Part shown: one piece after another, positions 8,623-16,127 of the stretch
How the letters are laid out: each line of letters opens with the position of its first letter
Position numbering within the stretch: position 1 is the first letter of the stretch
Origin: Rhodospirillaceae bacterium
GTDB taxonomy: Bacteria > Pseudomonadota > Alphaproteobacteria > UBA828
Assembly: GCA_028819955.1 (NCBI GenBank)
Contig: JAPPKP010000016.1
Coordinates: 1-25,614 of the forward strand
DNA: 25,614 nucleotides
Direction of reading: 5' to 3'
Notes under the pieces: generated by a model
What the model saw: only the letters and a program-made list of their open reading frames with translations
Told to the model about the DNA's origin: nothing
Databases searched by the model: none
Position numbers and translations under genes: made by a program

Positions 8623-9617
8623 CGCGTCGAGGACGGGCGCCTGCATCCAAAGCCGTGCTCGGCGAGGAGGACGCGGCGGCCATCGAGGCCTTTCTGGAGA
8701 TGGCTGCGGCCGAGCGCGGACTGGCCCGCAATTCGCTCGATGCTTATCGGCGCGATCTCGCTTGCTTTGCTGCTCATCTCCGGCCCGCTGGCGTCATGTT
8801 GGCCCAGGCCGATTCCGCGGCCATAAGGGGGTTTATGGCGGCACAGAGGCGCGCTGGCGTCGCTGCACGTACTGCGTCGCGCCGGCTCTCCTGCCTGCGC
8901 CAATTCTACCGCTTCCTCCTCACAGACGGCCGACGCGAGGATGACCCCACGGCGACGGTGGATTCGCCCGCTCTCCCCCGCACGCTTCCCGGTGTACTCA
9001 GCGAGGAAGAGGTGGAGAGTCTGCTGGCGGCGGCGTGCCCGCAGGACGAGACGGCGGAGGTATCGAGTAGGCGCGAGGCCGACGGGCTACGTCTTCGGGC
9101 CATGATCGAGTTGCTCTACGGCAGCGGCCTGCGCGTCTCGGAGCTGGTTTCGCTGCCGCTCCACGCGGTTTCGGCCGAGACGCAGTCTCTTCTGGTGCGC
9201 GGCAAGGGCGACAAGGAACGTCTGGTGCCGCTCGGCGCGCCGGCCCGTCGGGCGCTCGACGCCTATCTCGCGGTGCGCGATCGTCACTTGGCCGAGGGAA
9301 CGACCTCCCGCTGGCTGTTTCCCTCCCGCGGTGCGAGCGGACATCTGACGCGCCATCGCCTCGCGCAGATGTTGAAGACATTGGCGCGGACGGCGGGGAT
9401 CGAGCCGGGTCGAGTCTCACCGCACGCCCTTCGCCACGCCTTTGCCAGCCATCTGCTCGCCCACGGCGCAGATCTGAGGGCGGTGCAGAAAATGCTCGGA
9501 CACGCAGACATCGCGACGACTGAAATCTACACCCACGTCCTCGACGAGCGGCTTAGGCGCCTGGTCGAGGCGGGGCACCCCCTGGCGGTCACGGGCCGCG
9601 CGCGCTCAGGCGGCTAA
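8619..9617 (+). CDS. xerD: Site-specific tyrosine recombinase, XerD-like (XerC/XerD family)
   Basis: Xer recombinases act at dif with FtsK to resolve chromosome dimers. The 332-residue product has the SAM-like N-terminal DNA-binding domain (about 20-105) with ERGLARNSLDAYRRDL. The catalytic domain carries all active-site residues: Arg172 (GSGLRVSEL), Lys196 (RGKGDKERL), His269 and Arg272 (SPHALRHAFASHLL), His295 (MLGHADI) and the nucleophile Tyr304 (TTEIYTHV). The start is TTG 8619-8621, overlapping the upstream stop; GTG 8655 is a possible shorter start. The overall look and the neighbourhood favour XerD over XerC, but paralogue assignment by eye is less certain than the family. No attachment site or cargo suggests a mobile integrase. 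Confidence 0.9.
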   Translation: MTRRGRAPASKAVLGEEDAAAIEAFLEMAAAERGLARNSLDAYRRDLACFAAHLRPAGVMLAQADSAAIRGFMAAQRRAGVAARTASRRLSCLRQFYRFLLTDGRREDDPTATVDSPALPRTLPGVLSEEEVESLLAAACPQDETAEVSSRREADGLRLRAMIELLYGSGLRVSELVSLPLHAVSAETQSLLVRGKGDKERLVPLGAPARRALDAYLAVRDRHLAEGTTSRWLFPSRGASGHLTRHRLAQMLKTLARTAGIEPGRVSPHALRHAFASHLLAHGADLRAVQKMLGHADIATTEIYTHVLDERLRRLVEAGHPLAVTGRARSGG

Positions 9618-9735
9618 GGACGTGCACGAACAGGCATATCGCAGCCCTGTATTCAGGCCGCCGGTTGTCGGCCCGCGACGCGCTGTACTAAGGTGGCCGG
9701 GCACTGCGGCCTGCGCGAAGGCCGTCGGGGAGGAG

Positions 9736-9759
9736 CCGCTCGGGCCGGTCCGCGAGCGG
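9736..9759 (+). terminator. Possible hairpin downstream of xerD
   Basis: A perfect 7-bp inverted repeat, CCGCTCG (9736-9742) with CGAGCGG (9753-9759), encloses a 10-nt loop. It sits in the 185-bp gap between xerD and the MotA-like gene. There is no T-run after it, so a Rho-independent terminator is doubtful. It may be a transcript-end structure or chance in GC-rich DNA. Confidence 0.25.
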
Positions 9760-9802
9760 TGTGGGGCGCCAATTCGGCGCTCCGGGGGATGACGGACGGG
9801 CG

Positions 9803-10960
9803 ATGAGCGGACAACGGCCATTCCTGCTTCGCATGAGCCTGTTCCTGGCCCTCGTGGTTGGGGTGGTCGTCGTGCTGAGCGACACCCTGGCCGAGGCCTT
9901 CTTCGCGAACTCGGTGCTGAACGGGGTCATCCTCGGCGCCCTGATCATCGGCATCGTCTATAACTTCCGCCAGGTCCTGCTGCTGAAGCCGGATACCGCT
10001 TGGCTCGCGGCGGTGAAGCAGAACGACGTGCCGGGCGCGGCGGCGCCGGCGTCGGCACGCAAACCGCGTCTGCTCGCACCGTTGGCAACGATGCTTGCGG
10101 ATCGGCACGGTCGCATGACGCTGTCCGCCGTCTCGCTGCGCAGCGTGCTTGACGGCATCAGCTCGCGACTCGACGAATCACGCGACCTCTCGCGCTACAT
10201 GATCGGCCTGCTGATCTTTCTCGGACTGCTCGGCACGTTTTGGGGACTGCTCCAGACGGTGACTTCGGTGGGCGGCGTGATCGGCGATCTCTCGATCGCC
10301 AATCAGGACATGATCGGTGTCTTCGACAATCTCAAGGGCGGCCTCGAAGCCCCGCTTGAAGGCATGGGCACGGCCTTCAGCTCGTCGCTCTTTGGGCTGG
10401 CAGGCTCGCTTGTCCTCGGCTTTCTCGATTTGCAGGCGAGCCAGGCGCAGAACCGCTTCTACAACGAGGCGGAGGAGTGGCTGTCCTCCTACACCCGGCT
10501 TTCCGGCGGCACGCTCGGGATGGACGGAGACCAGTCGGTTCCCGCCTACGTCAGCGCGCTGCTGGAGAAGACTGCCGACAGCCTGGAGGAGCTGCAGCGA
10601 ACGCTCGCGCGCGGCGAAGAGCAGCGCGCAGCCTCCTCCGCCAACCTGCTCTCGCTTACCGAGCGGCTGGCCACGCTCACGGACCACATGCGCTCCGAGC
10701 AGGACCTCATGGTCAAGCTGGTCGAGAACCAGCTGGAGATGCGGCCGGTGCTGGAACGGCTCGCGGCGGGTGCCACGCGACAATCCGGTCTCGACGAGCC
10801 CAGCCGTGCGCACTTGCGCAACCTGGACGTCTACCTCCAACGGCTCCTGGAGGAGATGGTCTCCGGTCGCGAACAGTCGATCGCCGAGCTTCGCAGCGAG
10901 ATCAAGCTCCTCGCCCGGACCATAGCGGCGGTCGCCGAGAACGATCGCCGACAGGGCTAG
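9803..10960 (+). CDS. MotA/TolQ/ExbB proton channel family protein, non-flagellar
   Basis: The 385-residue integral membrane protein resembles the ion-channel subunit of MotAB, TolQR and ExbBD stators. Two hydrophobic helices lie near residues 8-25 and 36-58. The diagnostic channel helices follow: LIFLGLLGTFWGLLQTV (about 135-153), and GMGTAFSSSLFGLAGSLVLGF near 190-212. The C-terminal 150 residues are charged and heptad-like, suggesting a long cytoplasmic coiled coil. I chose ATG 9803, with GACGG just upstream, over a GTG at 9761 because it places the first helix normally. It lies 18 bp upstream of the OmpA/MotB-like gene and surely works with it. No flagellar gene is near, so its task is probably envelope- or peptidoglycan-related. 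The exact role is unknown. Confidence 0.85.
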   Translation: MSGQRPFLLRMSLFLALVVGVVVVLSDTLAEAFFANSVLNGVILGALIIGIVYNFRQVLLLKPDTAWLAAVKQNDVPGAAAPASARKPRLLAPLATMLADRHGRMTLSAVSLRSVLDGISSRLDESRDLSRYMIGLLIFLGLLGTFWGLLQTVTSVGGVIGDLSIANQDMIGVFDNLKGGLEAPLEGMGTAFSSSLFGLAGSLVLGFLDLQASQAQNRFYNEAEEWLSSYTRLSGGTLGMDGDQSVPAYVSALLEKTADSLEELQRTLARGEEQRAASSANLLSLTERLATLTDHMRSEQDLMVKLVENQLEMRPVLERLAAGATRQSGLDEPSRAHLRNLDVYLQRLLEEMVSGREQSIAELRSEIKLLARTIAAVAENDRRQG

Positions 10961-10978
10961 GCGCGGGAGGCCCGCCCG

Positions 10979-12409
10979 GTGCTCGCTGCATCGCGCCTAA
11001 GACGAAGGGGCTCAAGCGCCGACTACTGGCCGGGCTTCGTCGACCTGATGTCGACGTTGCTCCTGGTCATGATCTTTCTGCTCGTCGTCTACATGCTGGC
11101 TCAGTATTTCCTGCAGCGGACACTGTCAGGTCAGGAAGACCAGCTGAGCGATATTTCCGCGGAGCTCAACAACAGCAAGAAGGAACTCGCCGTCGAGCAG
11201 CAGGCCAATGCGGAGCTCAGGATCAACATCGCCCAGATCGCGGCGCAGCTTCAGTCCTCGCTCTCCGTCCGTGACCAGCTCATCGCCGAGCTTTCCATGG
11301 TGACCGGCGAACGTGACACGCTCCAGCTGCGCCTCAGGGAGATGACAGGCGCGGGGCAGACTGCGATGGCCGAAGCTGCCGAGGCCTCCATCAGGGCCGA
11401 TGCCGGCGAGGACAAGATCAAGGTCATGCTTGCGGATATAGAGCGCCTGCGCCGCGACATAGACGCACTGAACGCGGTGCGCAGGGATCTCGAATCCAAG
11501 GTTGGGGTCATGGCCGCGGCGCTGATCGAGAGCCGGGGCGAACTCGGCGAGAGCGAAGAAGAGACCGCATCCGTGCGCGCCGACCTTTCAGCGTTGCGCG
11601 ACACGACCACGGAGCTAGAAGCGCGGCTCTCCGACGAGAGGGAGCGCACGGTGCTCGCCCAGCGCACGCTTGAGGAGCGGGAAATCCGCCTGGCCGAGGT
11701 GCAGGCTCTTCATCTTGCCGCGCAGTCCTCGTACGACAGCAGTCAGGCGGCTCTGGCTGAGAACCAGGCGCTTAGCGCGCGCCAGCGCGATCAGATCGCC
11801 GTCCTCAACCAGCAGATCGATGCGCTTCGCTCGCAGCTCGGGCGCGTCGAACGGGCCCTGCAGATCTCCGAACAGAAGACGGAGGAGCAGGAAGTCACCA
11901 TCGCCAATCTGGGCCAGCGCCTCAACATGGCGCTCGCCGCCAAGGTCGAGGAGCTCGCCGCCTACCGCTCCGAGTTCTTCGGCCGGCTCAGGGAGGTGCT
12001 GAGCGAGCGGCGCGACTTCAACATCATCGGCGACCGCTTCGTCTTCCAGTCCGAGGTGCTGTTCGCCTCCGCCTCCCACCAGCTGGAGGCGGAGGGGCAC
12101 GAGCGCCTCGCGCAGTTCGCGCAAGTCCTCAGGGAGGTCATGGTCCAAATCCCATCGGAGCTACCGTGGATCCTGCAGGTCGACGGCCACACCGACAGCC
12201 GCCCGATTCAGACGGCCCGCTTCCCGTCCAACTGGGAGCTCTCGGCAGCGCGGGCGATCTCGGTGGTGAACTTCCTCATCGCTCTCGGCATCCCGCCCGA
12301 TCGCCTGAGCGCCACCGGCTACGGCGAGTTCCAGCCCCTCGACGACCGCGACGACGAGATCGCCCACCGCCGCAACCGCCGCATCGAGCTGAAGCTGACC
12401 CAGCGCTGA
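10979..12409 (+). CDS. OmpA/MotB-like peptidoglycan-binding protein with long coiled coil
   Basis: The 476-residue protein starts at GTG 10979, with GGGAGG about nine bases upstream. Its single membrane helix (about 20-45, FVDLMSTLLLVMIFLLVVY) carries Asp22, in the position of the proton-accepting Asp of MotB, TolR and ExbD. Residues 46-330 are an almost unbroken, charged coiled coil. The OmpA C-terminal domain (about 345-476) has VLFASASHQLE, the peptidoglycan-binding DGHTDSRPI, NWELSAARA and HRRNRRIEL. It is the stator partner of the MotA-like protein upstream and would span the periplasm to the cell wall. The coiled coil is far longer than the plug/linker of flagellar MotB. It ends 4 bp from the convergent ABC gene. 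Confidence 0.88.
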   Translation: MLAASRLRRRGSSADYWPGFVDLMSTLLLVMIFLLVVYMLAQYFLQRTLSGQEDQLSDISAELNNSKKELAVEQQANAELRINIAQIAAQLQSSLSVRDQLIAELSMVTGERDTLQLRLREMTGAGQTAMAEAAEASIRADAGEDKIKVMLADIERLRRDIDALNAVRRDLESKVGVMAAALIESRGELGESEEETASVRADLSALRDTTTELEARLSDERERTVLAQRTLEEREIRLAEVQALHLAAQSSYDSSQAALAENQALSARQRDQIAVLNQQIDALRSQLGRVERALQISEQKTEEQEVTIANLGQRLNMALAAKVEELAAYRSEFFGRLREVLSERRDFNIIGDRFVFQSEVLFASASHQLEAEGHERLAQFAQVLREVMVQIPSELPWILQVDGHTDSRPIQTARFPSNWELSAARAISVVNFLIALGIPPDRLSATGYGEFQPLDDRDDEIAHRRNRRIELKLTQR

Positions 12410-12413
12410 GCCG

Positions 12414-14288
12414 TTATCCGGCCGCGCTGCGCGGTGCGTCGGCGAGAACGTCGCCAGCCGTGCCCTGTTCTCTCCCGTCGTCGAACTGGAGCGCAGCGAG
12501 CCTGGCGTAGAGCCCGCCGCGCGCCATCAGCGCCCGATGCGTCCCCTCGGCGATGACGCGGCCCTCGTCCATCACCACGATCCGGTCGGCCTTCTGCACG
12601 GTGGCCAAACGATGCGCGATGACGATGGTGGTCCGCCCCGCCATCAGCCGCTCCAGCGCAGCCTGCACGGCGCGCTCGCTTTCGGCATCCAGCGCACTGG
12701 TCGCCTCGTCAAGCAGCAGCACCGCCGGGTTGCGCAGCACGGCGCGGGCGATCGCGAGCCGCTGCTTCTGCCCGCCCGAGAGCCTGGTTCCCTTCTCGCC
12801 CAGGAACGTGTCGAAGCCCTCCGGCAGGCTGTCGAGGAAGTCCGCCGCGCCCGCTGCCTCTGCCGCGGCGCGGACCTCGTCGTCGCTCGCCTCGGGCCGG
12901 CCGAAGCGGATGTTCTCCCGCGCGCTCGCGGCGAAAATCACCGCGTCCTGCGGCACCAGCGCGAAGGAGCGGCGCACCGCTTCCAGCGAGGCTTCCGGCA
13001 AGTCAACCCCGTCGAGAACGATGCGCCCGTCCTCGGGGTCGTAGAAGCGGAGCAGAAGGTTGAAGACGGTCGACTTGCCCGCGCCAGACGGGCCCACCAG
13101 GGCGACCGTCTCGCCCGGCGCCACCGCGAGCGAGAATCCCTCCAGCGCCGGCGCGTCCGGGCGCGCGGGGTAGTGGAACGTCGCCCGATCCAGCTCCACC
13201 GCGCCCTGCTGCGGCTCCGGCAGCGGTTTCGTCACGGCTGGCGCGGGCGCGAGCGCGGGCTCCTCGTTCAGGAGTTCCGCCAATCGCTCGGAGGCGCCCG
13301 CCGCGTGCTGCAAGTCGCCGTAGACCTCGCTGAGCGAGCCCACGGAGCCCGCGCCCACCACGGCATAGAACATGAAGGCGGTCATCTCGCCGCCGGTCAT
13401 CCCGCCCTGGAGCACCGTGGTGCCCGCGATCCAGAGCACGAGGCCGACGCCGCAGAAGACCAGCAGGATGACGATCGCCGTCAGCAGCGCCCGCGCTTGC
13501 ACGCGGCGGAGCGCCGCGCGGAACGCCGCCTCCACATGATCCCCGAAACGCTCGCCGCTCCGCTCCTCCTGGCCGAACGCCTGGACGGTGCGGATGCCGC
13601 CGAGCGCCTCCTCCAGGTGGCCGCCGACATCGCCCACGCGGTCCTGGGCCACGCGGGAGTAGCGGCGCACCCGCCGGCCGAGCACGACGATGGGGATCAC
13701 CACCACGGGCACCATCAGCACCACGAAGCCGGTAAGCGTCGGGCTCGTCACCACGAGCATGGCGCTCGCGCCGAGGAAGAGCAGCAGGTTGCGCAGCGCC
13801 GACGACGCCTGCTGGCCGATCACGGTCTGCAACAAGGTGGTGTCGGTGGTGATGCGGGACAGCAGCTCCCCCACCTTGTTGATCTCGAAGAAGGCCGGGC
13901 TCAGCCCAACGAGGCGGCGGAAGACCGCCCGCCTGATGTCGGCCACCACCCGCTCGCCGAGCCATGAGACGAGGTAGAAGCGCGCGAAGGAGCCGCCCGC
14001 CAGCAGCGCCACCATGCCCGCCATGTACATCAGCGCATGGTGGAGGCGCGAGACCTCCTCCTTGCTGAGGCCATCGTCGATCAGGACCCGCAGCCCCTGG
14101 CCCAGCGCGAGCACCGCCGCGGCGCTGACGCAGAGAGCGAAGACCGCCGCCACGATCACCCCGCGGTAGGGCCGGAGAAAGCGGAACAGGTAGCGGATGC
14201 GGCGGATTTCGCTGCGGGGCGGCAAGGCGGACGATACCGGCGAATCGCCCACACGCCGCCGCCTCGCCTCCGACCCGAATATGCTCAC
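12414..14288 (-). CDS. ABC transporter, fused permease and ATPase (MsbA/lipid-exporter type)
   Basis: From GTG 14286-14288 the product has 624 residues. The N-terminal half is a six-helix exporter membrane domain (about 35-330). The nucleotide-binding half has Walker A GPSGAGKST near residue 400, signature LSGGQKQRLAIARA near 502, Walker B VLLLDEATSALD near 523 and the H-loop IVIAHRLAT near 555. This single-chain layout forms homodimers exporting lipids, drugs or peptides; the substrate cannot be read here. The frame runs open to 14513, but the extra 75 residues are encoded by a hairpin cluster and look non-protein. GGGAAG at 14297-14302, 8 nt before GTG 14288, supports the shorter start. It is divergent from rpmE and convergent with the OmpA-like gene. 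Confidence 0.92.
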   Translation of the reverse strand: MSIFGSEARRRRVGDSPVSSALPPRSEIRRIRYLFRFLRPYRGVIVAAVFALCVSAAAVLALGQGLRVLIDDGLSKEEVSRLHHALMYMAGMVALLAGGSFARFYLVSWLGERVVADIRRAVFRRLVGLSPAFFEINKVGELLSRITTDTTLLQTVIGQQASSALRNLLLFLGASAMLVVTSPTLTGFVVLMVPVVVIPIVVLGRRVRRYSRVAQDRVGDVGGHLEEALGGIRTVQAFGQEERSGERFGDHVEAAFRAALRRVQARALLTAIVILLVFCGVGLVLWIAGTTVLQGGMTGGEMTAFMFYAVVGAGSVGSLSEVYGDLQHAAGASERLAELLNEEPALAPAPAVTKPLPEPQQGAVELDRATFHYPARPDAPALEGFSLAVAPGETVALVGPSGAGKSTVFNLLLRFYDPEDGRIVLDGVDLPEASLEAVRRSFALVPQDAVIFAASARENIRFGRPEASDDEVRAAAEAAGAADFLDSLPEGFDTFLGEKGTRLSGGQKQRLAIARAVLRNPAVLLLDEATSALDAESERAVQAALERLMAGRTTIVIAHRLATVQKADRIVVMDEGRVIAEGTHRALMARGGLYARLAALQFDDGREQGTAGDVLADAPRSAAG

Positions 14289-14296
14289 CGCTGCCG

Positions 14297-14302
14297 CTTC
14301 CC
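14297..14302 (-). promoter_or_regulatory. Ribosome-binding site deciding the ABC transporter start
   Basis: On the minus strand this reads GGGAAG, 8 nt before GTG 14288. It favours a 624-residue protein over the longer open frame to 14513, whose extra codons fall in palindromic DNA. Confidence 0.45.
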
Positions 14303-14364
14303 GTTTTGTTGGCGGCACGATAGTACTCGCGCGCCAAAACTTGGGTAGAGCGACAACTCGGCGC

Positions 14365-14426
14365 GGGGCTCCAGCCCCCCGGGCCGCAGGCCCGGACGGC
14401 GCGACTGCGCCGCGCGCGAATGCGCG
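14365..14426. repeat. Four back-to-back short palindromes in the ABC transporter leader
   Basis: Four perfect hairpins lie almost end to end within 62 bp. They are GGGGCT/AGCCCC (14365-14378, 2-nt loop), CCGGGCC/GGCCCGG (14379-14395, loop GCA), CGGCGC/GCGCCG (14397-14412, loop GACT) and CGCGC/GCGCG (14413-14426, loop GAAT). A GCGAGCGGAGCGAGCGC direct-repeat stretch follows at 14434-14450. The cluster lies between the divergent ABC gene and rpmE, in the probable 5' leader of the ABC gene. It could be a mosaic palindromic intergenic repeat of the REP type or a structured mRNA leader. Whether other copies exist cannot be told from this window. Confidence 0.7.
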
Positions 14427-14575
14427 TAGCCAAGCGAGCGGAGCGAGCGCCCGGCGATTGAGGGAAATGAAGAAGTTGGGGGACAGGGGGAGGTGGGACC
14501 AACGCTCAGACACATAGCCGCTTGCGCCTTGCGCGCCTCAGCTTTATGAAAGCCGCTCGGCAAGCGGGGCCCGCC

Positions 14576-14800
14576 ATGAAGAAAGACATTCATCCCGACT
14601 ATCACGAGATCACCGTCGTCCGTACAGACGGCAGCACCTTTACCACGCGGTCCACGTGGGGCAAGGCGGGCGACACGCTCACCCTCGATATCGATCCGCT
14701 GTCGCACCCGGTGTGGACCGGCGGTGCCCAGCGGCTCGTCGATCGCGGAGGCCAGGTCTCGCGCTTCAACAGGCGATTCGGAGACTTCGGGCTGAACTGA
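14576..14800 (+). CDS. rpmE: 50S ribosomal protein bL31
   Basis: This 74-residue protein starts [15 protein letters not shown], the universal bL31 opening, and continues with [36 protein letters not shown]. bL31 binds the large subunit at the inter-subunit bridge. It lacks the CxxC zinc ligands, so it is the C-minus type, as usual in alphaproteobacteria; such genes are typically zinc-independent. I chose ATG 14576 on family match. The frame stays open further upstream but the residues do not fit the family. The ribosome-binding site is weak (AGCGGGG). It is divergent from the ABC gene. Confidence 0.96.
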   Translation: MKKDIHPDYHEITVVRTDGSTFTTRSTWGKAGDTLTLDIDPLSHPVWTGGAQRLVDRGGQVSRFNRRFGDFGLN

Positions 14801-14826
14801 AGTCGCCCGCGCCTGCAAGGTCGCGT

Positions 14827-14849
14827 GCGCGGGATCGAGGGTCCCGCGC
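14827..14849 (+). terminator. Hairpin 27 bp after rpmE, possible terminator
   Basis: A perfect 8-bp stem GCGCGGGA (14827-14834) pairs with TCCCGCGC (14842-14849) over a 7-nt loop. It sits where a terminator of rpmE is expected. A GAGAGAGAAAC tract follows instead of a T-run, so it may protect the 3' end or act with Rho. Confidence 0.45.
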
Positions 14850-14906
14850 GAGAGAGAAACGCCCCGCCAGCCCGGCCCGGTGAGACATCGAGCCCGCTTC
14901 TAAGTC

Positions 14907-15006
14907 GGGATTCGCCGGGATTAAGTGGGATTAGTGGGATCGAGTGGGATTCGCCGGGATTAAGTGGGATAAGTGGGATAAGGCGGGATAAGCGGGATTA
15001 AGAGGG
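14907..15006 (+). repeat. GGGAT-type tandem array: eleven G-tracts with 6-7 nt spacers (G-quadruplex pattern)
   Basis: Eleven GGG tracts start at 14907, 14917, 14927, 14936, 14946, 14956, 14966, 14975, 14985, 14994 and 15004. Spacers are 7, 7, 6, 7, 7, 7, 6, 7, 6 and 7 nt. Every tract is followed by A, and the consensus unit is GGGATTAAGT or GGGATAAGT. This satisfies the G3-N1-7 quadruplex rule throughout. A 25-bp block (14907-14931) recurs exactly at 14946-14970, showing internal amplification with a 39-bp step. It lies downstream of rpmE on the same strand, so read-through RNA would carry the G-rich sequence. No open frame makes sense through it. Confidence 0.9.
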
Positions 15007-15233
15007 ACGTCTCGCTCGCCCGAAGGGTCGTGCGTGCGTTGGCAGGGCAACGCCCAATCCCTTCCCGCAAATGGTTCGCTCCAGCACATGACGGGACACC
15101 TTGACGCGGGCGCCGGGCACTGTGCACCGCACCATGGTCGGGGGAAAGCTGCGGGAAGGGCCTGACTGCCAGGTCATGCGCCGGCGGGACGGTGCGTGTC
15201 AGCGAGCGTATCGGAGCGTGTGTGGGTTTTCGA
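15007..15233. other. Non-coding remainder of the 433-bp rpmE-lipoprotein gap
   Basis: The whole gap from 14801 to 15233 lacks a credible gene on either strand. Apart from the hairpin (14827-14849) and the G-tract array, I see only scattered short palindromes and no T-run terminator, tRNA or clear promoter. Open frames crossing this part have low-complexity proline/arginine translations and no start signals. Confidence 0.6.
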
Positions 15234-15482
15234 TCAGATGCAGTCGAAGTGGAAATGCTTGATGGTGCAGGCCTCGTCCTGGCATTGAACCCTGGTGGGC
15301 TGCGCGACCTTGCCGTGCACGGCGCATCCCCGCTCGGCCGCATTCCACACCCGCTGCTCCTTGGTCAGATAGCCGGCCTTCACGACAACGTTGCCGCTAT
15401 CGAGGTGCTCGACGACGGACGCCGATTGAGCACAACCACCAACCGCCAGACAGACGATCCCCACAGTCAGCAGACGTCTCAT
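15234..15482 (-). CDS. Small predicted lipoprotein of unknown function
   Basis: From ATG 15480-15482 the product has 82 residues. The start is preceded by a GGGGGGATGG run as ribosome-binding site. It has a short signal peptide MRRLLTVGIVCLAVGGC, with VGGC as a lipobox and the Cys at residue 17 as lipidation site. The mature part has VWNAAERGCAVHGKVAQ and three further cysteines, ending FHFDC, so one or two disulfides in the periplasm are likely. The pattern (Ala-rich helix, Cys, HGK, closing FDC) recalls short alphaproteobacterial lipoproteins without known role. The frame is open upstream to 15755 but overlaps the NTF2-like gene with junk residues. It stands at the end of a minus-strand run and may have its own promoter. 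Confidence 0.75.
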   Translation of the reverse strand: MRRLLTVGIVCLAVGGCAQSASVVEHLDSGNVVVKAGYLTKEQRVWNAAERGCAVHGKVAQPTRVQCQDEACTIKHFHFDCI

Positions 15483-15503
15483 CGTTCCATCCCCCCGACG
15501 ACC

Positions 15504-15524
15504 GCGCGCCTCTGCTGGGCGCGC
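15504..15524 (-). terminator. Hairpin between the NTF2-like and lipoprotein genes
   Basis: A perfect 7-bp stem GCGCGCC (15504-15510) pairs with GGCGCGC (15518-15524) over a 7-nt loop. It lies after the NTF2-like stop and before the lipoprotein start, so it could end the SDR/NTF2 transcript. No T-run follows on the minus strand. Confidence 0.3.
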
Positions 15525-15574
15525 TCTGCCGTAGACCACCTCTCCCGGAGCGGAGTCGCCAGCATGCCCCTCGC

Positions 15575-16042
15575 CTATCCGGTCAGGGCCGCCCAGCCGT
15601 CCGCGTGCTCGGCCATGAAATGGCCCGTGACCTTGATATGGGTAAAGAGCCACTCGCCGTCGCGCTTCACCAGGTCGTCGTCGTATTCGGCGGCGAACCA
15701 GCGGGCCTTCTTCTCGCCGTCGACCAGCATGGTGCACCACATGATGAGCCACCACTTGGCGTTCGCCGTGTCGCCCTCCACCGTGATGATCGGGTTCATC
15801 ACCGGATGGATCGCGAACACGATGTCGTCCTTGATGCCGACGAAGAACTCCCGGATCGCCGCCTTGCCCTGGTAAACACCGAAGTCGCCGCCGTCCCAGA
15901 GGGCGTCCTCGACGAAGAGGCTCGCCAGGCCATCGGGATCGTAGCCATGGTCGGCGTAGTAGCAGTACTGCGCCTTCATCCGCTTGATGTCTTCGATCGC
16001 GGTGAGCCGCGCCACTTGTTCCTCGAGGGTCAATTCAGCCAT
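15575..16042 (-). CDS. NTF2/SnoaL-like protein
   Basis: The 155-residue product has the cone-shaped NTF2-fold signature: an N-terminal helix EEQVARLTAIEDIKRMKAQ, then YYADHGYDPDGLASLFVEDALWDGG, a strand set around ITVEGDTANAKWWLIMW, and the closing FTHIKVTG segment (pieces given for orientation). Family members are small dehydratases, isomerases, cyclases or non-catalytic ligand binders. The substrate pocket cannot be assigned from sequence. ATG 16040-16042 is preceded by AGGAG. It follows two short-chain dehydrogenases on the same strand (85-bp gap), which suggests a role in the same catabolic route, for example handling of the dehydrogenase product. Confidence 0.88.
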   Translation of the reverse strand: MAELTLEEQVARLTAIEDIKRMKAQYCYYADHGYDPDGLASLFVEDALWDGGDFGVYQGKAAIREFFVGIKDDIVFAIHPVMNPIITVEGDTANAKWWLIMWCTMLVDGEKKARWFAAEYDDDLVKRDGEWLFTHIKVTGHFMAEHADGWAALTG

Positions 16043-16127
16043 CGTCCTTCTCCTTGCTGGTCCGTCCCGCCCTGTGTAGTCGATGAGTTTCAGTCCCTCC
16101 CGGCGGCTGAAGGCATCGGCCGGTGAG

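Noticed and set aside
9803..12409. Zorya-type anti-phage system (ZorA/ZorB resemblance)
   Set aside because: No ZorC, ZorD or ZorE gene follows; the next gene is a convergent ABC exporter and xerD precedes it. The pair looks chromosomal and non-defensive.
14476..14497. G-rich stretch that might be a second quadruplex
   Set aside because: It has only three tracts of three or more Gs, so it does not meet the four-tract rule.
14289..14513. N-terminal extension of the ABC transporter to ATG 14513
   Set aside because: The 75 extra residues come from the hairpin cluster and are low-complexity Ala/Arg; a ribosome-binding site supports GTG 14288.
14907..15006. CRISPR array
   Set aside because: The period is only 9-10 bp, there are no unique spacers of 30 nt and no cas genes.
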